A stretch of 19,973 nt of DNA, taken from assembly GCA_031267775.1 (NCBI GenBank), contig JAIRYL010000093.1, positions 1-19,973 of the forward strand, in the 5' to 3' direction. This document shows, in pieces, positions 1-7,484 of this stretch. The stretch's first letter is position 1; each line of letters opens with the position of its first letter. A model generated the notes under the pieces. It was not told the DNA's origin, did no database searches, and saw only the letters and a list, made by a program, of their open reading frames with translations. The translations under genes were made by a program, and so were the position numbers. This DNA is from Tannerellaceae bacterium. Lineage in GTDB: Bacteria > Bacteroidota > Bacteroidia > Bacteroidales > Tannerellaceae.

Positions 1-274
1 AATTTTTTTTAGTGGACACTAGTGATATTATATACAGTTATTTAGAAGACTTGTACCACTTTGCCTCCTCGCTGTTTAACCATTATTAACGACTGATTGT
101 TGATAAAACACATCTCCTAAGCCTGAATAAATCAATTTTACCGTAAAAATCATATCGAAAAACAAAGAAATACTGAAAAACAAAGAAACAAATCATTTTT
201 TTGCGTGAAATTTGCCCGAAAACATAGATGTGAATTTTTTTTTCACCGGTACGACTGTTTTTTTCATACACGTG

Positions 275-391
275 AAAAAAAAATTTCACGCGCGAATTTT
301 TTTTTTCTTCAGGTACAACGGTTTTTTTCACAGGTACAACGGTTTTTTTCACAGGTATGAAAAAAAAAATTCGCGCGTGAAATTTTTTTTT
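275..391. repeat. 33-bp perfect inverted repeat with 51-bp spacer
   Basis: Bases 275-307 and 359-391 are exact reverse complements over 33 bp. Each arm holds an A-run, a CGCGCG core and a T-run. The spacer (308-358) carries a 21-bp tandem repeat. A partial third copy of the arm (GCGCGAATTTTTTTTT) lies at about 418-432. As RNA this would fold into a long hairpin with poly-U on the arms, so it could end transcripts coming from the fecR side, but that is inference. Confidence 0.85.
310..351. repeat. 21-bp direct tandem repeat, two exact copies
   Basis: Copies at 310-330 and 331-351 are identical. Each begins CAGGTACAACGG and ends in a T-run plus CA. A truncated copy starts at 352, and degenerate relatives are visible near 244-268 and 394-414. 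The period of 21 keeps reading frames open, which explains long spurious frames through the region. Confidence 0.85.
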
Positions 392-455
392 TTCAGGTAT
401 GACGTTTTTTTTAAAATGCGCGAATTTTTTTTTCACGCCTTTGGATTTTTCCATT

Positions 456-1538
456 TTATGGGTTATTCCGGGCAAAACAGGCTTGAGGGCGAGGCGCGCG
501 AGCCTTTGAGCGCCGGCCGCCGGCGCGATGCGTGAAGGGTAGCAAGACGCCTCCTGAATCGGGTTTATATAAATACACAACGCCATCTTCCAGCCTGTAG
601 TTTAGCAAAGAAGTCAGTTTGATGGCGTCTAATACGCTTTCTATGTTCGTATTGTCTATGGTTCCGGTAAATCGCAGGTCTTTCAGTTGCGGCCTGTCAA
701 ATTCAATATCTATATTATGCATCCGCGAAACGGATTTAACAATCGTTTCCAGCGATTCGTTCTCAAAGCGCAGGCGGTTTTGCCTCCAGCCGGTATAATC
801 GTCGGCATTCACTTTTTCGCAGATGGCGGTTTGCGTTCGTTTATTGTACACAATACGGTCGTCGGGCTTCATTTCAATCGTTTCTTTCGGCGTGGTCAGC
901 CGTATTTTGCCCGCGTTTAAAACAATGGAAATATGGTCTTCGTTCCCGTACGTTTTTATACCAAAGCGCGTACCCAGTACCCGTACGCTTATCTGTTCGC
1001 AGGTTACGATAAAAGGTTTCTCCGGGTTATGCGTTACGTCAAAGTACGCCTCCCCCTCCAGCGTAAGCGCCCTGTCCCTGCGGTTAAAGTCGGCGCGGCA
1101 TATAATTTTTGAGTCCGAATTGAGAGCCACCGTGCTGCCTTCCGGCAGCGTAAGGCTGGCTTTTTCGCCTTTGGCGGCCGCTACCTCAAACGCCGCCGTT
1201 TCCTGCACGTTCAGGTATACGTACGCGCCGAGCCATATAGCCAGAAACGCTGCAAGCGCCGCAACGATTGAAACCCTGCGGAGGTAAACCCTTACCTTGC
1301 AAACTTTTCCATCGCCGCAAGCAGGCGGGGCGTAACCCGTTTGCCGACGTATATTGGCCAGCATCCTTGCCCGGGTATCCGCGTCGAGCGCTTCGGAGGC
1401 GGAGGCCAGCCGGTTTTCCATCCATTCGCTCAGGCGCCGGTCTTTTTCAAGGAATGCTTGTAAGCGGCCTGTTTCTTCCTCCGTCGCTTTGCCCTGCAGA
1501 TACCGTTCAACGGTATGTAACCAACTTTCTTTGTCCAT
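456..1538 (-). CDS. FecR-family anti-sigma factor, inner-membrane
   Basis: This is a FecR-type anti-sigma regulator, which normally sits in the inner membrane and controls its partner ECF sigma factor. It has a short cytoplasmic N-terminal domain (about 1-85), one membrane segment at about 89-108, then a periplasmic FecR domain (about 113-212: AAKGEKASLTLPEGS, ALTLEGEAYFDV, FIVTCEQISVRVLGTRF). A C-terminal domain of the type found in Bacteroidota FecR proteins (about 250-325) ends in LEDGVVYLYK. The ATG lies 3 bases after the sigma stop codon, so the two are co-transcribed. Family members usually stop just after the VYLYK strand. This protein runs on for about 35 Arg/Pro/Ala/Gly-rich residues, encoded by a GC-rich stretch at 456-560 containing a palindrome, so the original stop may have been lost. 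No TonB-dependent receptor follows inside the window. Confidence 0.92.
   Translation of the reverse strand: MDKESWLHTVERYLQGKATEEETGRLQAFLEKDRRLSEWMENRLASASEALDADTRARMLANIRRQTGYAPPACGDGKVCKVRVYLRRVSIVAALAAFLAIWLGAYVYLNVQETAAFEVAAAKGEKASLTLPEGSTVALNSDSKIICRADFNRRDRALTLEGEAYFDVTHNPEKPFIVTCEQISVRVLGTRFGIKTYGNEDHISIVLNAGKIRLTTPKETIEMKPDDRIVYNKRTQTAICEKVNADDYTGWRQNRLRFENESLETIVKSVSRMHNIDIEFDRPQLKDLRFTGTIDNTNIESVLDAIKLTSLLNYRLEDGVVYLYKPDSGGVLLPFTHRAGGRRSKARAPRPQACFARNNP
510..526. repeat. GC-rich palindrome in the 3' end of the FecR gene
   Basis: GCGCCGGC and GCCGGCGC form perfect 8-bp arms around a single C. The palindrome lies inside the unusual C-terminal extension of the FecR-type gene and is much richer in GC than the flanking DNA. 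It resembles a small REP-type hairpin, although I cannot test its copy number. Confidence 0.6.
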
Positions 1539-1541
1539 TCT

Positions 1542-2126
1542 TTATTGCATGTTCGTAGTTGTAACTAACAGCAGCGCCAGGCAGCCGTAATACTTTGCCA
1601 GATGCTCCTTAATAAAAGAGACCGCCCTGGCCAACTGATTCCTTACGGTGTTTTCCGACAGGTGAAGCCGCCGGGCAATCTCGCGGTTTGTCAGCGCTTC
1701 CTTCCGGCTCAGGATAAACACCTGTTTTCTTGCCGGCGGCAGCTTCTCTATCAGGCAGTCTATGTATTCTTCCAGCAAATCCCCGTCTATTTTCTTTTCC
1801 GTCAGATTATCCGCGCCGGAGTGATACGTTTGGATGTACTCCCTGTAAATGTACGCTACCGTTTGATGCTCATATTCGTTTATCAGCTTGTTTTTGGCAA
1901 TGGCGCAGAGGTACGAAATAAAGGATTTATCCGGATCGAGCGAGGCGCGCCTCTCCCAAATCCTGACAAATGCGCTTTGCACGATTTCTTCGGCCAGATA
2001 AGCGTCGCCCGAAGAAAGCTTGAGCGCAAAATGATACAGCTTCCCCCCATACCGGCAAAACAGGTTCTCAAAAGCTTCCGGCGAACCGTTGCGAAGTTTT
2101 AATAAAGTCTCTCTCTCCGTTTCCAA
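1542..2126 (-). CDS. ECF-type RNA polymerase sigma factor
   Basis: At 194 residues this is a typical extracytoplasmic-function sigma factor. Region 2 spans about 15-85 (AFENLFCRYGGKLYHFALKL, then EEIVQSAFVRIWERR and SYLCAIAKNKLINEY). Region 4 spans about 122-175, with the helix-turn-helix from LTNREIARRL to ENTVRNQLARAV that contacts the -35 element. The predicted start is TTG at 2126-2124: no ATG or GTG is in frame upstream before a stop, and none lies in the first conserved helix. The start is 11 bases after the alpha-amylase stop codon and the stop is 3 bases before fecR, which suggests one transcript and possibly translational coupling. The partner is presumably the FecR protein encoded next. 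The target promoter cannot be told from this window. Confidence 0.93.
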   Translation of the reverse strand: METERETLLKLRNGSPEAFENLFCRYGGKLYHFALKLSSGDAYLAEEIVQSAFVRIWERRASLDPDKSFISYLCAIAKNKLINEYEHQTVAYIYREYIQTYHSGADNLTEKKIDGDLLEEYIDCLIEKLPPARKQVFILSRKEALTNREIARRLHLSENTVRNQLARAVSFIKEHLAKYYGCLALLLVTTTNMQ

Positions 2127-2137
2127 CAGGCCTTGTT

Positions 2138-3859
2138 TTATAAATCAACGCGCCGGTTTTTGTTAAACCGATAGCTAAACTTCAGTATCCTTCCGCCGTA
2201 AGCCGGTACTTCGGTATGGTAGAGACGGGCGGAGGCGAGCGCGCAGACTGTTTTTTCGCCGGTAAACAGATCAAGCTGTTCGGCCGCCTCGTTTTCTTGC
2301 ATACCTAAGACGGCAAACGCTTCGGGCGGGATATAGACGCCTGCCTGCCGCGCCGTCTTGTCAAAGTTTACCGCCACAAGCGCCACCTCGTTTTCGTATT
2401 TCCTTAAATAGACGTATAAACGGTGCGGATTAAATTCGGGGTTAGACAGGTTGGCGTACGTCAGGTCGTAAAACCGGCCTTGGGCAAATACCGGCTCGTC
2501 TTTGGCCAGGTTGAGCAGCCGGGCGTAGCTGCGGCGCAAGGCAAGCTGCGCTTCGGTTAGCCTGTCTTCCCCAGGCGCGTCGCCGTTTATCCAGCGGCGC
2601 ACAGAGGTCATGCTCCAGTAGTCAAAGAGGGTCGTCCGCCCGTCGCGTCCGCTAAAGCCCTCGTCGTCCATGCCCCGTTCGCCCAGTTCCTGCCCGTTGT
2701 AAATCATAACCGGATTAACATTCATGGTAGCGGCCACTATCATACCGGGAAAGCCCGCTTGCGGATCGCCCGCAAAAAAGTCGGAAGCAATTCGCTGTTC
2801 GTCGTGGTTTTCAAGAAAGTTCAGCATCCGGCGCTGAATCCCTTCCGCCTGCTGCCAGCAATACGTAATGTTTGAAGCCGGCGCTTCGCCCCTGATTACG
2901 GCGCGCAGCGTATCATACAGTCCCACTTTGTCGTACAGATAATCAAAGCCCCCCCGGTTGATATAATCCCGGTAAGCCGCAGGATTGTATATCTCGGCTA
3001 TAAAAACAAGGCTGTATTCCCTCTTTACCTCCTGTATAGCCCATTCCCAAAATTCAACGGGAACCATCTCGGCCATATCGCAGCGGAAGCCGTCTACGCC
3101 TGTCGACGCCCAGAATTTCAATATATCAAGCATCTTTCCCCAGGCGTCGGGGCGAGGGGTAAAATGCGTTTGGCCCCCCTGTACGTAATCAATCCCGTAG
3201 TTGAGCTTCACGGTTTCGTACCAGTCGTCCTTTCCGGGATAAAAGTCAAACCGGTTGTTTCCCGTAGCCTTCGCCGGAAACTCGGTATAAGCATAATCTT
3301 CGCGCTGGCTGTCGGCATAAATAGCCAGCGGCTGTCCGGGTATATAATAAAAGTTATTGTTTCTGTCAAAAGCCCGGTCTGTACGGTCGCGCTCGCCCAG
3401 GTTTTCTATGTAAGGCAGTTTGGCGTCCGAGTAATACTGGCGGGCTACATGGTTGGGAACAAAGTCTATAATCACTTTCAATCCCGCCTCGTGCGTTCTG
3501 TCAATCAGGCTTCTGAACTCGTCCATACGCGCCGGTATCCGGTCGGCCAGATCCGGGTCTATATCGTAATAATCCTTGATAGCATAGGGCGATCCGGCTT
3601 TCCCCTTCACAATAGCCGAATGGTCGAGCCGTATGCCAAAGGCCGTATAATCCGTTTGCGTAGCATGCTCTATTACGCCGGCGTACCAGATATGCGTAAC
3701 GCCCAGTTCCTTTATCCTGCAAAGCATCCGGGAGCTATAATCCGACAGTTTCCCCACGCCGTTTTCGTCTTTATTCCCGTTGCGAACCAGCGAAGCGTTT
3801 GTATTGCCAAACAGGCGGGGGAACGTTTGATAAATAATCATTTTGCTTGTATCATCCAT
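2138..3859 (-). CDS. GH13 alpha-amylase family glycosidase, cytoplasmic
   Basis: This is a 573-residue (beta/alpha)8 glycoside hydrolase of family GH13, acting on alpha-glucan or alpha-glucoside bonds. All four conserved regions are present: DFVPNH (132-137), GFRCDMAE (257-264, nucleophile Asp261), IAEI (287-290, acid/base Glu289) and NHDEQR (351-356, transition-state stabiliser Asp353). The last 90 or so residues look like the usual C-terminal beta-sandwich. There is no signal peptide or lipoprotein Cys, so it should act in the cytoplasm, perhaps on imported oligosaccharides or stored glycogen; the exact specificity cannot be read. It sits 21 bases after the patatin gene and 11 bases before the sigma gene on the same strand. 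That is unusual, because sigma/FecR pairs in this phylum normally control outer-membrane uptake loci, not cytoplasmic amylases. Confidence 0.93.
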   Translation of the reverse strand: MDDTSKMIIYQTFPRLFGNTNASLVRNGNKDENGVGKLSDYSSRMLCRIKELGVTHIWYAGVIEHATQTDYTAFGIRLDHSAIVKGKAGSPYAIKDYYDIDPDLADRIPARMDEFRSLIDRTHEAGLKVIIDFVPNHVARQYYSDAKLPYIENLGERDRTDRAFDRNNNFYYIPGQPLAIYADSQREDYAYTEFPAKATGNNRFDFYPGKDDWYETVKLNYGIDYVQGGQTHFTPRPDAWGKMLDILKFWASTGVDGFRCDMAEMVPVEFWEWAIQEVKREYSLVFIAEIYNPAAYRDYINRGGFDYLYDKVGLYDTLRAVIRGEAPASNITYCWQQAEGIQRRMLNFLENHDEQRIASDFFAGDPQAGFPGMIVAATMNVNPVMIYNGQELGERGMDDEGFSGRDGRTTLFDYWSMTSVRRWINGDAPGEDRLTEAQLALRRSYARLLNLAKDEPVFAQGRFYDLTYANLSNPEFNPHRLYVYLRKYENEVALVAVNFDKTARQAGVYIPPEAFAVLGMQENEAAEQLDLFTGEKTVCALASARLYHTEVPAYGGRILKFSYRFNKNRRVDL

Positions 3860-3880
3860 ACCAACTGTGTTTTTTATTCG

Positions 3881-4714
3881 TCATTTCTTTTTAAGGCGAT
3901 CTTTTCTTGCCGCCAAAACTTTTACTATCATCTGCTGTTCTTCCACATACCGGTCAAAGGCCTCTACGGCCGCATCATATCCCAGTCCGGCTATCTGGCT
4001 TACGTTTTCAAGGTCAAACGTCTTGTAAACGCCTGCATCCTTCGTTTCCACCAGTATGTCGCACAGTAAACGGTCTTCCAGCGTATTAGCCCGAAACATA
4101 TAGTGATACGAACGTTCGGCTATTCCCCAAAGCGTTTGCTTATACTTTTGGGCGATGAGCGGGCTTACGTTTACGCCAATTATATACCTGCAAGCTTCCC
4201 GTATGGTGGATACCGGAAAATTGCAAAACAAGCCGCCGTCTACATAATGCGAGCCGTCTATCTCCACCGGGCTGAAAATAACCGGCATGCAGCACGAAGC
4301 TACTACCGGCTCTACAAGCGGGCCGCTTCTAAATTCACGGCTTTGCCCCCTGTCCAAATCAGTGGCTATCACCGTCAGGGGGATTTTTAAATCCTCAAAA
4401 CAGTTTGCCCGGAGATGCTGCTTCAGGAAATGGCGGAAGCGTTTGTTGTCAAACAGTCCCGACTTGGGTATCTGTATCCCGGCAAATTCGGAAAATTCGC
4501 GCCCGGTAAAAATCTTCTCTACATCATCCGCCGAATAACCGTCGGCAAATAAAACGCCGGCCAGCGCCCCGGCGCTTGTGCCGGAGATGACGTCGGGAAT
4601 TAATCCGCATTCCTCCAAAAACCGATAAACGCCTACATGGGCAAAGCCTTTGGCCCCTCCTCCGCTTAACGCCAATCCCAAATTGTATTTCTTTTTTGAA
4701 CTGCTTTTCTTCAT
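3881..4714 (-). CDS. Patatin-like phospholipase (RssA/NTE type)
   Basis: This 277-residue protein is a patatin-fold serine hydrolase with a Ser-Asp dyad. It shows the oxyanion loop GGGAKG (18-23), the nucleophile elbow GTSAG (45-49, Ser47) and the DGG motif with the catalytic Asp (159-161). The order and length fit the short bacterial RssA/YlbK-like group, which is thought to cleave acyl chains from phospholipids or other lipids. The N-terminus is Lys/Ser-rich (KKSSSKKK) with no signal peptide, and the C-terminus is Lys-rich; both could contact the membrane surface. It is the first gene of the minus-strand cluster and is divergent from hppA. No perfect TAnnTTTG box is present upstream; CATCTTTG on the minus strand (4752-4745) is the nearest match. 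Confidence 0.92.
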   Translation of the reverse strand: MKKSSSKKKYNLGLALSGGGAKGFAHVGVYRFLEECGLIPDVISGTSAGALAGVLFADGYSADDVEKIFTGREFSEFAGIQIPKSGLFDNKRFRHFLKQHLRANCFEDLKIPLTVIATDLDRGQSREFRSGPLVEPVVASCCMPVIFSPVEIDGSHYVDGGLFCNFPVSTIREACRYIIGVNVSPLIAQKYKQTLWGIAERSYHYMFRANTLEDRLLCDILVETKDAGVYKTFDLENVSQIAGLGYDAAVEAFDRYVEEQQMIVKVLAARKDRLKKK

Positions 4715-4790
4715 TTCCGGTATATTCGTGAATTAAATTCAGGTCAAAGATGCGCTTTTTTTAGTAAAGAAACATTAATATGCCGAAGCA

Positions 4791-4823
4791 TTGTTTATTT
4801 GTTTCTTCTTTTTCTTACATTCG
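4791..4823 (+). promoter_or_regulatory. Possible promoter of hppA
   Basis: TACATTCG followed by C at 4816-4824 differs at one base from the Bacteroidota -7 box TAnnTTTG. A TTGTTT sequence at 4791-4796 lies near the expected -33 position, but the spacing is not ideal. If used, transcription would start about 20 bases before the ATG at 4850. This is a weak call. Confidence 0.3.
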
Positions 4824-4849
4824 CAAAAAGTAAATTTAAATTTTTTCTT

Positions 4850-7054
4850 ATGGTGACAAATATTTTTTGGATTGTACCTGTCGCGTCTATCGTGGCATTA
4901 CTGTTTGCCTGGTATTTTTTCCGGCAGATGATGAAAGAGAGTGAAGGAACCCCATTGATGGCCAAAATAGCCTCGCATGTGCGAGCGGGGGCTATGTCGT
5001 ATTTAAAGCAACAGTATAAGATTGTCGCTTTTATTTTTTTAGCGCTGGTTATTCTTTTTGCTATGATGGCTTTTGTTTTTCATGTGCAAAACGAATGGGT
5101 GCCCGTAGCTTTCCTTACAGGCGGTTTCTTTTCCGGGTTAGCCGGGTTTTTAGGTATGAAAACGGCAACTTATGCTTCGGCGCGTACGGCTCACGCGGCA
5201 AGCCAGTCGCTTAACAAAGGCTTGAAGGTGGCTTTCCGCAGCGGCGCCGTCATGGGGCTGGTAGTGGTAGGGCTGGGACTGCTGGATATCTCTTTCTGGT
5301 ATCTGCTGCTAAACGCTTGTATCCCGGCCGAAGCAATAGACCCTACGCATAAACTTACCATCATAACCACCACCATGCTTACCTTTGGCATGGGCGCTTC
5401 TACACAGGCGCTGTTTGCGCGCGTGGGAGGAGGCATCTACACCAAAGCGGCGGATGTGGGAGCCGACCTGGTAGGAAAGGTGGAAGCCGGCATACCGGAA
5501 GATGATCCGAGAAACCCTGCAACGATTGCCGACAACGTAGGCGACAACGTAGGCGACGTAGCCGGTATGGGAGCCGACCTGTACGAATCGTATTGCGGGT
5601 CTATCCTGGCTACGGCGGCTTTAGGCGCGGCGGCTTTTGTTTCTACCGGTAGCGTAGAGCTTCAGTACAAGGCTGTTGTTGCGCCTATGCTCATTGCCGC
5701 CGTGGGGATTGTATTATCTATCTTAGGCGTGTTTACCGTGCAGACAAAAGAAAACGCCGGCATAAAAAAACTCTTGCGCTCCTTATCGCTGGGAACGAAT
5801 CTGAGTTCGGCCTTGATTGCCGTGGCAACCTTTGTCATTCTTTATTTATTGGGGATAGACAATTGGGCGTGGATTAGCGGCTCGGTTATCGTAGGACTGC
5901 TGGTGGGGATCGTTATCGGACAGTCTACCGAATATTATACGTCGCAATCCTATAAACCCACGCAGCGCGTTTCCGAGGCCGGAAAAACAGGCCCGGCTAC
6001 CGTTATTATTTCGGGGCTTGGCCTGGGCATGCTTTCTACCGCTATCCCTGTTTTAGCCGTTGCGGCAGGTATTATCTGCGCCTTTCTGTTTGCTTCCGGA
6101 TTCGATTTTGCTAATGTGGGCATGGGATTATACGGCATAGGGATTGCCGCCGTGGGGATGCTTTCTACACTGGGTATTACCCTGGCAACCGACGCCTACG
6201 GCCCCATTGCCGATAATGCGGGCGGCAATGCCGAAATGTCCGGACTGGGCCCGGAAGTGCGCAAACGTACCGACGCGCTCGACTCGCTGGGAAATACAAC
6301 CGCCGCAACAGGAAAAGGTTTTGCCATTGGCTCGGCCGCCTTAACGGGTTTGGCGCTGCTGGCTTCGTATATTGAAGAAATAAAGATTGGCCTTATCCGT
6401 CTGGGACATACCGTACTGGAATTTGTAGACGGACGGACTATCGAAATAAGCAAGGCTTCGTTTACTGATTTTATGTATTATTACGACGTTACCCTGCTCA
6501 ACCCCAAAGTATTGGTGGGCGTGTTTATCGGTTCCATGATGGCCTTTTTATTCTGCGGACTAACCATGAACGCCGTAGGACGGGCTGCCGCCAATATGGT
6601 GGAAGAAGTGCGCCGGCAGTTCCGCGAAATCAAAGGCATACTAACCGGAGAAACAGAACCCGATTATGCCCGCTGCGTGCAAATCTCAACCAAAGGAGCG
6701 CAGCGCGAAATGGTGCTTCCTTCTTTACTGGCCATTATAGCGCCGATTGTAACAGGGTTTATTTTCGGCGTCCCGGGCGTAGTGGGGTTGCTGATTGGCG
6801 GATTAAGCACAGGCTTTGTGCTGGCCATCTTTATGGCCAACGCGGGAGGCGCCTGGGATAATGCCAAAAAACATGTGGAAGAAGGCAACTTCGGCGGAAA
6901 AGGAAGCGAAGTGCATAAAGCTACCGTAGTAGGCGATACCGTAGGCGATCCGTTTAAAGACACCTCAGGCCCCAGCCTCAATATCCTGATCAAACTGATG
7001 AGTATGGTAGCCATCGTTATGGCCGGATTAACCGTTGCCTGGAGCTTGTTTTAA
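4850..7054 (+). CDS. hppA: Membrane-bound ion-pumping pyrophosphatase, K+-dependent type
   Basis: HppA hydrolyses pyrophosphate to phosphate and uses the energy to pump H+ and/or Na+ across the inner membrane. The 734-residue length and roughly 16 hydrophobic segments fit the family. The substrate motif DVGADLVGKVE is at 202-212, followed by the acidic DNVGDNVGD repeat; the second site, DTVGDPFKDTSGPS, is near the C-terminus. The key position in GNTTAATGKG (481-490) is Ala485; in this family Ala marks K+-dependent enzymes and Lys marks K+-independent ones. Known Bacteroides enzymes of the K+-dependent group pump Na+ and H+ together, so that is possible here. I chose ATG 4850: the frame is open from a TTG at 4799, but those extra 17 codons lie in the presumed promoter. 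It is transcribed alone and ends at a terminator. Confidence 0.97.
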   Translation: MVTNIFWIVPVASIVALLFAWYFFRQMMKESEGTPLMAKIASHVRAGAMSYLKQQYKIVAFIFLALVILFAMMAFVFHVQNEWVPVAFLTGGFFSGLAGFLGMKTATYASARTAHAASQSLNKGLKVAFRSGAVMGLVVVGLGLLDISFWYLLLNACIPAEAIDPTHKLTIITTTMLTFGMGASTQALFARVGGGIYTKAADVGADLVGKVEAGIPEDDPRNPATIADNVGDNVGDVAGMGADLYESYCGSILATAALGAAAFVSTGSVELQYKAVVAPMLIAAVGIVLSILGVFTVQTKENAGIKKLLRSLSLGTNLSSALIAVATFVILYLLGIDNWAWISGSVIVGLLVGIVIGQSTEYYTSQSYKPTQRVSEAGKTGPATVIISGLGLGMLSTAIPVLAVAAGIICAFLFASGFDFANVGMGLYGIGIAAVGMLSTLGITLATDAYGPIADNAGGNAEMSGLGPEVRKRTDALDSLGNTTAATGKGFAIGSAALTGLALLASYIEEIKIGLIRLGHTVLEFVDGRTIEISKASFTDFMYYYDVTLLNPKVLVGVFIGSMMAFLFCGLTMNAVGRAAANMVEEVRRQFREIKGILTGETEPDYARCVQISTKGAQREMVLPSLLAIIAPIVTGFIFGVPGVVGLLIGGLSTGFVLAIFMANAGGAWDNAKKHVEEGNFGGKGSEVHKATVVGDTVGDPFKDTSGPSLNILIKLMSMVAIVMAGLTVAWSLF

Positions 7055-7094
7055 AAATCAGAAAATACGGGTTGCGCCGTAAAAAACGCCTCGT

Positions 7095-7137
7095 TACCCC
7101 CCGCATCCTTTTTCAGGATACGGGGGGTACTTTTTTT
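7095..7137 (+). terminator. Rho-independent terminator of hppA
   Basis: TACCCCCCGCATCC (7095-7108) pairs with GGATACGGGGGGTA (7116-7129) with one C-A mismatch in 14 positions. The loop is 7 bases and the stem is followed by seven T at 7131-7137. It begins 40 bases after the hppA stop codon. Confidence 0.92.
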
Positions 7138-7184
7138 CAGGAATTATGCAGTATTTGTAAGCGCGGCGACAAAGAAGTTCAATA

Positions 7185-7362
7185 AAAACGGTCGATTAAT
7201 TTCAGCAGGGTACGGGGCGTTGGGGGCTGTGGCGGCCGTCTTGCGCCGCGTTTAAGTTATCGGTTGAAAATAAATTGAATAAGCCGGTTTATTTTATAAT
7301 CCGGAAAGCGTTTGAGTTTATAATTTAATTCCTAAATTTGCGTTAAATTAATCGACCGTTTT
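7185..7362. repeat. 18-bp perfect inverted repeat flanking 142 bp with a promoter
   Basis: AAAACGGTCGATTAATTT at 7185-7202 is exactly reverse-complemented at 7345-7362. The 142-base interior is GC-rich on the left and AT-rich on the right, and holds a consensus promoter pointing outward through the right arm. I see no target-site duplication at the ends. The layout resembles either a very small MITE or an invertible promoter segment of the kind known in Bacteroides. No recombinase gene is nearby. Confidence 0.8.
7311..7341 (+). promoter_or_regulatory. Consensus Bacteroidota promoter inside the inverted repeat
   Basis: TTTG at 7311-7314 and TAAATTTG followed by C at 7333-7341 match the -33 and -7 boxes, with an 18-base spacer. 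The predicted start of transcription is at about 7347-7350, inside the right arm, reading toward rimP. There is no gene between it and rimP, so its transcript would have a leader of about 440 bases carrying the hairpins at 7409-7628. Confidence 0.6.
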
Positions 7363-7450
7363 ATCTTACCATCGTCGTCGCGACGCCGTCGCCAGCGAGT
7401 ACAGATATTCAACCCTCCGGGTTGACGGAGAGGGAGGAGGTATCATGCTA

Positions 7451-7484
7451 CCCCCCAGTCGCTACGCTTCACTGGGGGTTATTA
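7451..7484 (+). repeat. Left arm hairpin of the composite element
   Basis: CCCCCAGT (7452-7459) and ACTGGGGG (7471-7478) form a perfect 8-bp stem with loop CGCTACGCTTC. It matches the arm at 7595-7628 in reverse, and the differences within the stem are compensatory. Confidence 0.75.

Larger units (their letters stand above)
1..455. other. AT-rich, repeat-filled intergenic region
   Basis: I see no convincing gene here. It lies downstream of the FecR-type gene, which is read from the minus strand. The first 200 bases are plain AT-rich DNA with a 14-bp direct repeat (GAAAAACAAAGAAA at 157-170 and 175-188). From about 230 to 435 the sequence is dominated by runs of 7 to 11 A or T, separated by short GC words such as CGCGCG and GGTACAACGG. 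Reading frames stay open on both strands, but the predicted peptides are low-complexity Lys/Phe/Val strings, so I treat them as artefacts of the repeats. Confidence 0.7.

Noticed and set aside
212..535. Plus-strand frame of 107 codons across the same repeats
   Set aside because: Low-complexity Phe/Arg string from T-runs, antisense to the repeat array and the FecR tail; no sign of a gene.
86..586. Minus-strand frame of 166 codons rich in Lys, Phe and Val repeats
   Set aside because: It is produced by A/T runs and the 21-bp repeat, overlaps the end of the FecR gene and has no domain-like composition.
3164..4069. Plus-strand frame of 301 codons
   Set aside because: It lies antisense to the GH13 amylase and patatin genes, whose catalytic motifs prove the minus strand is the coding one.
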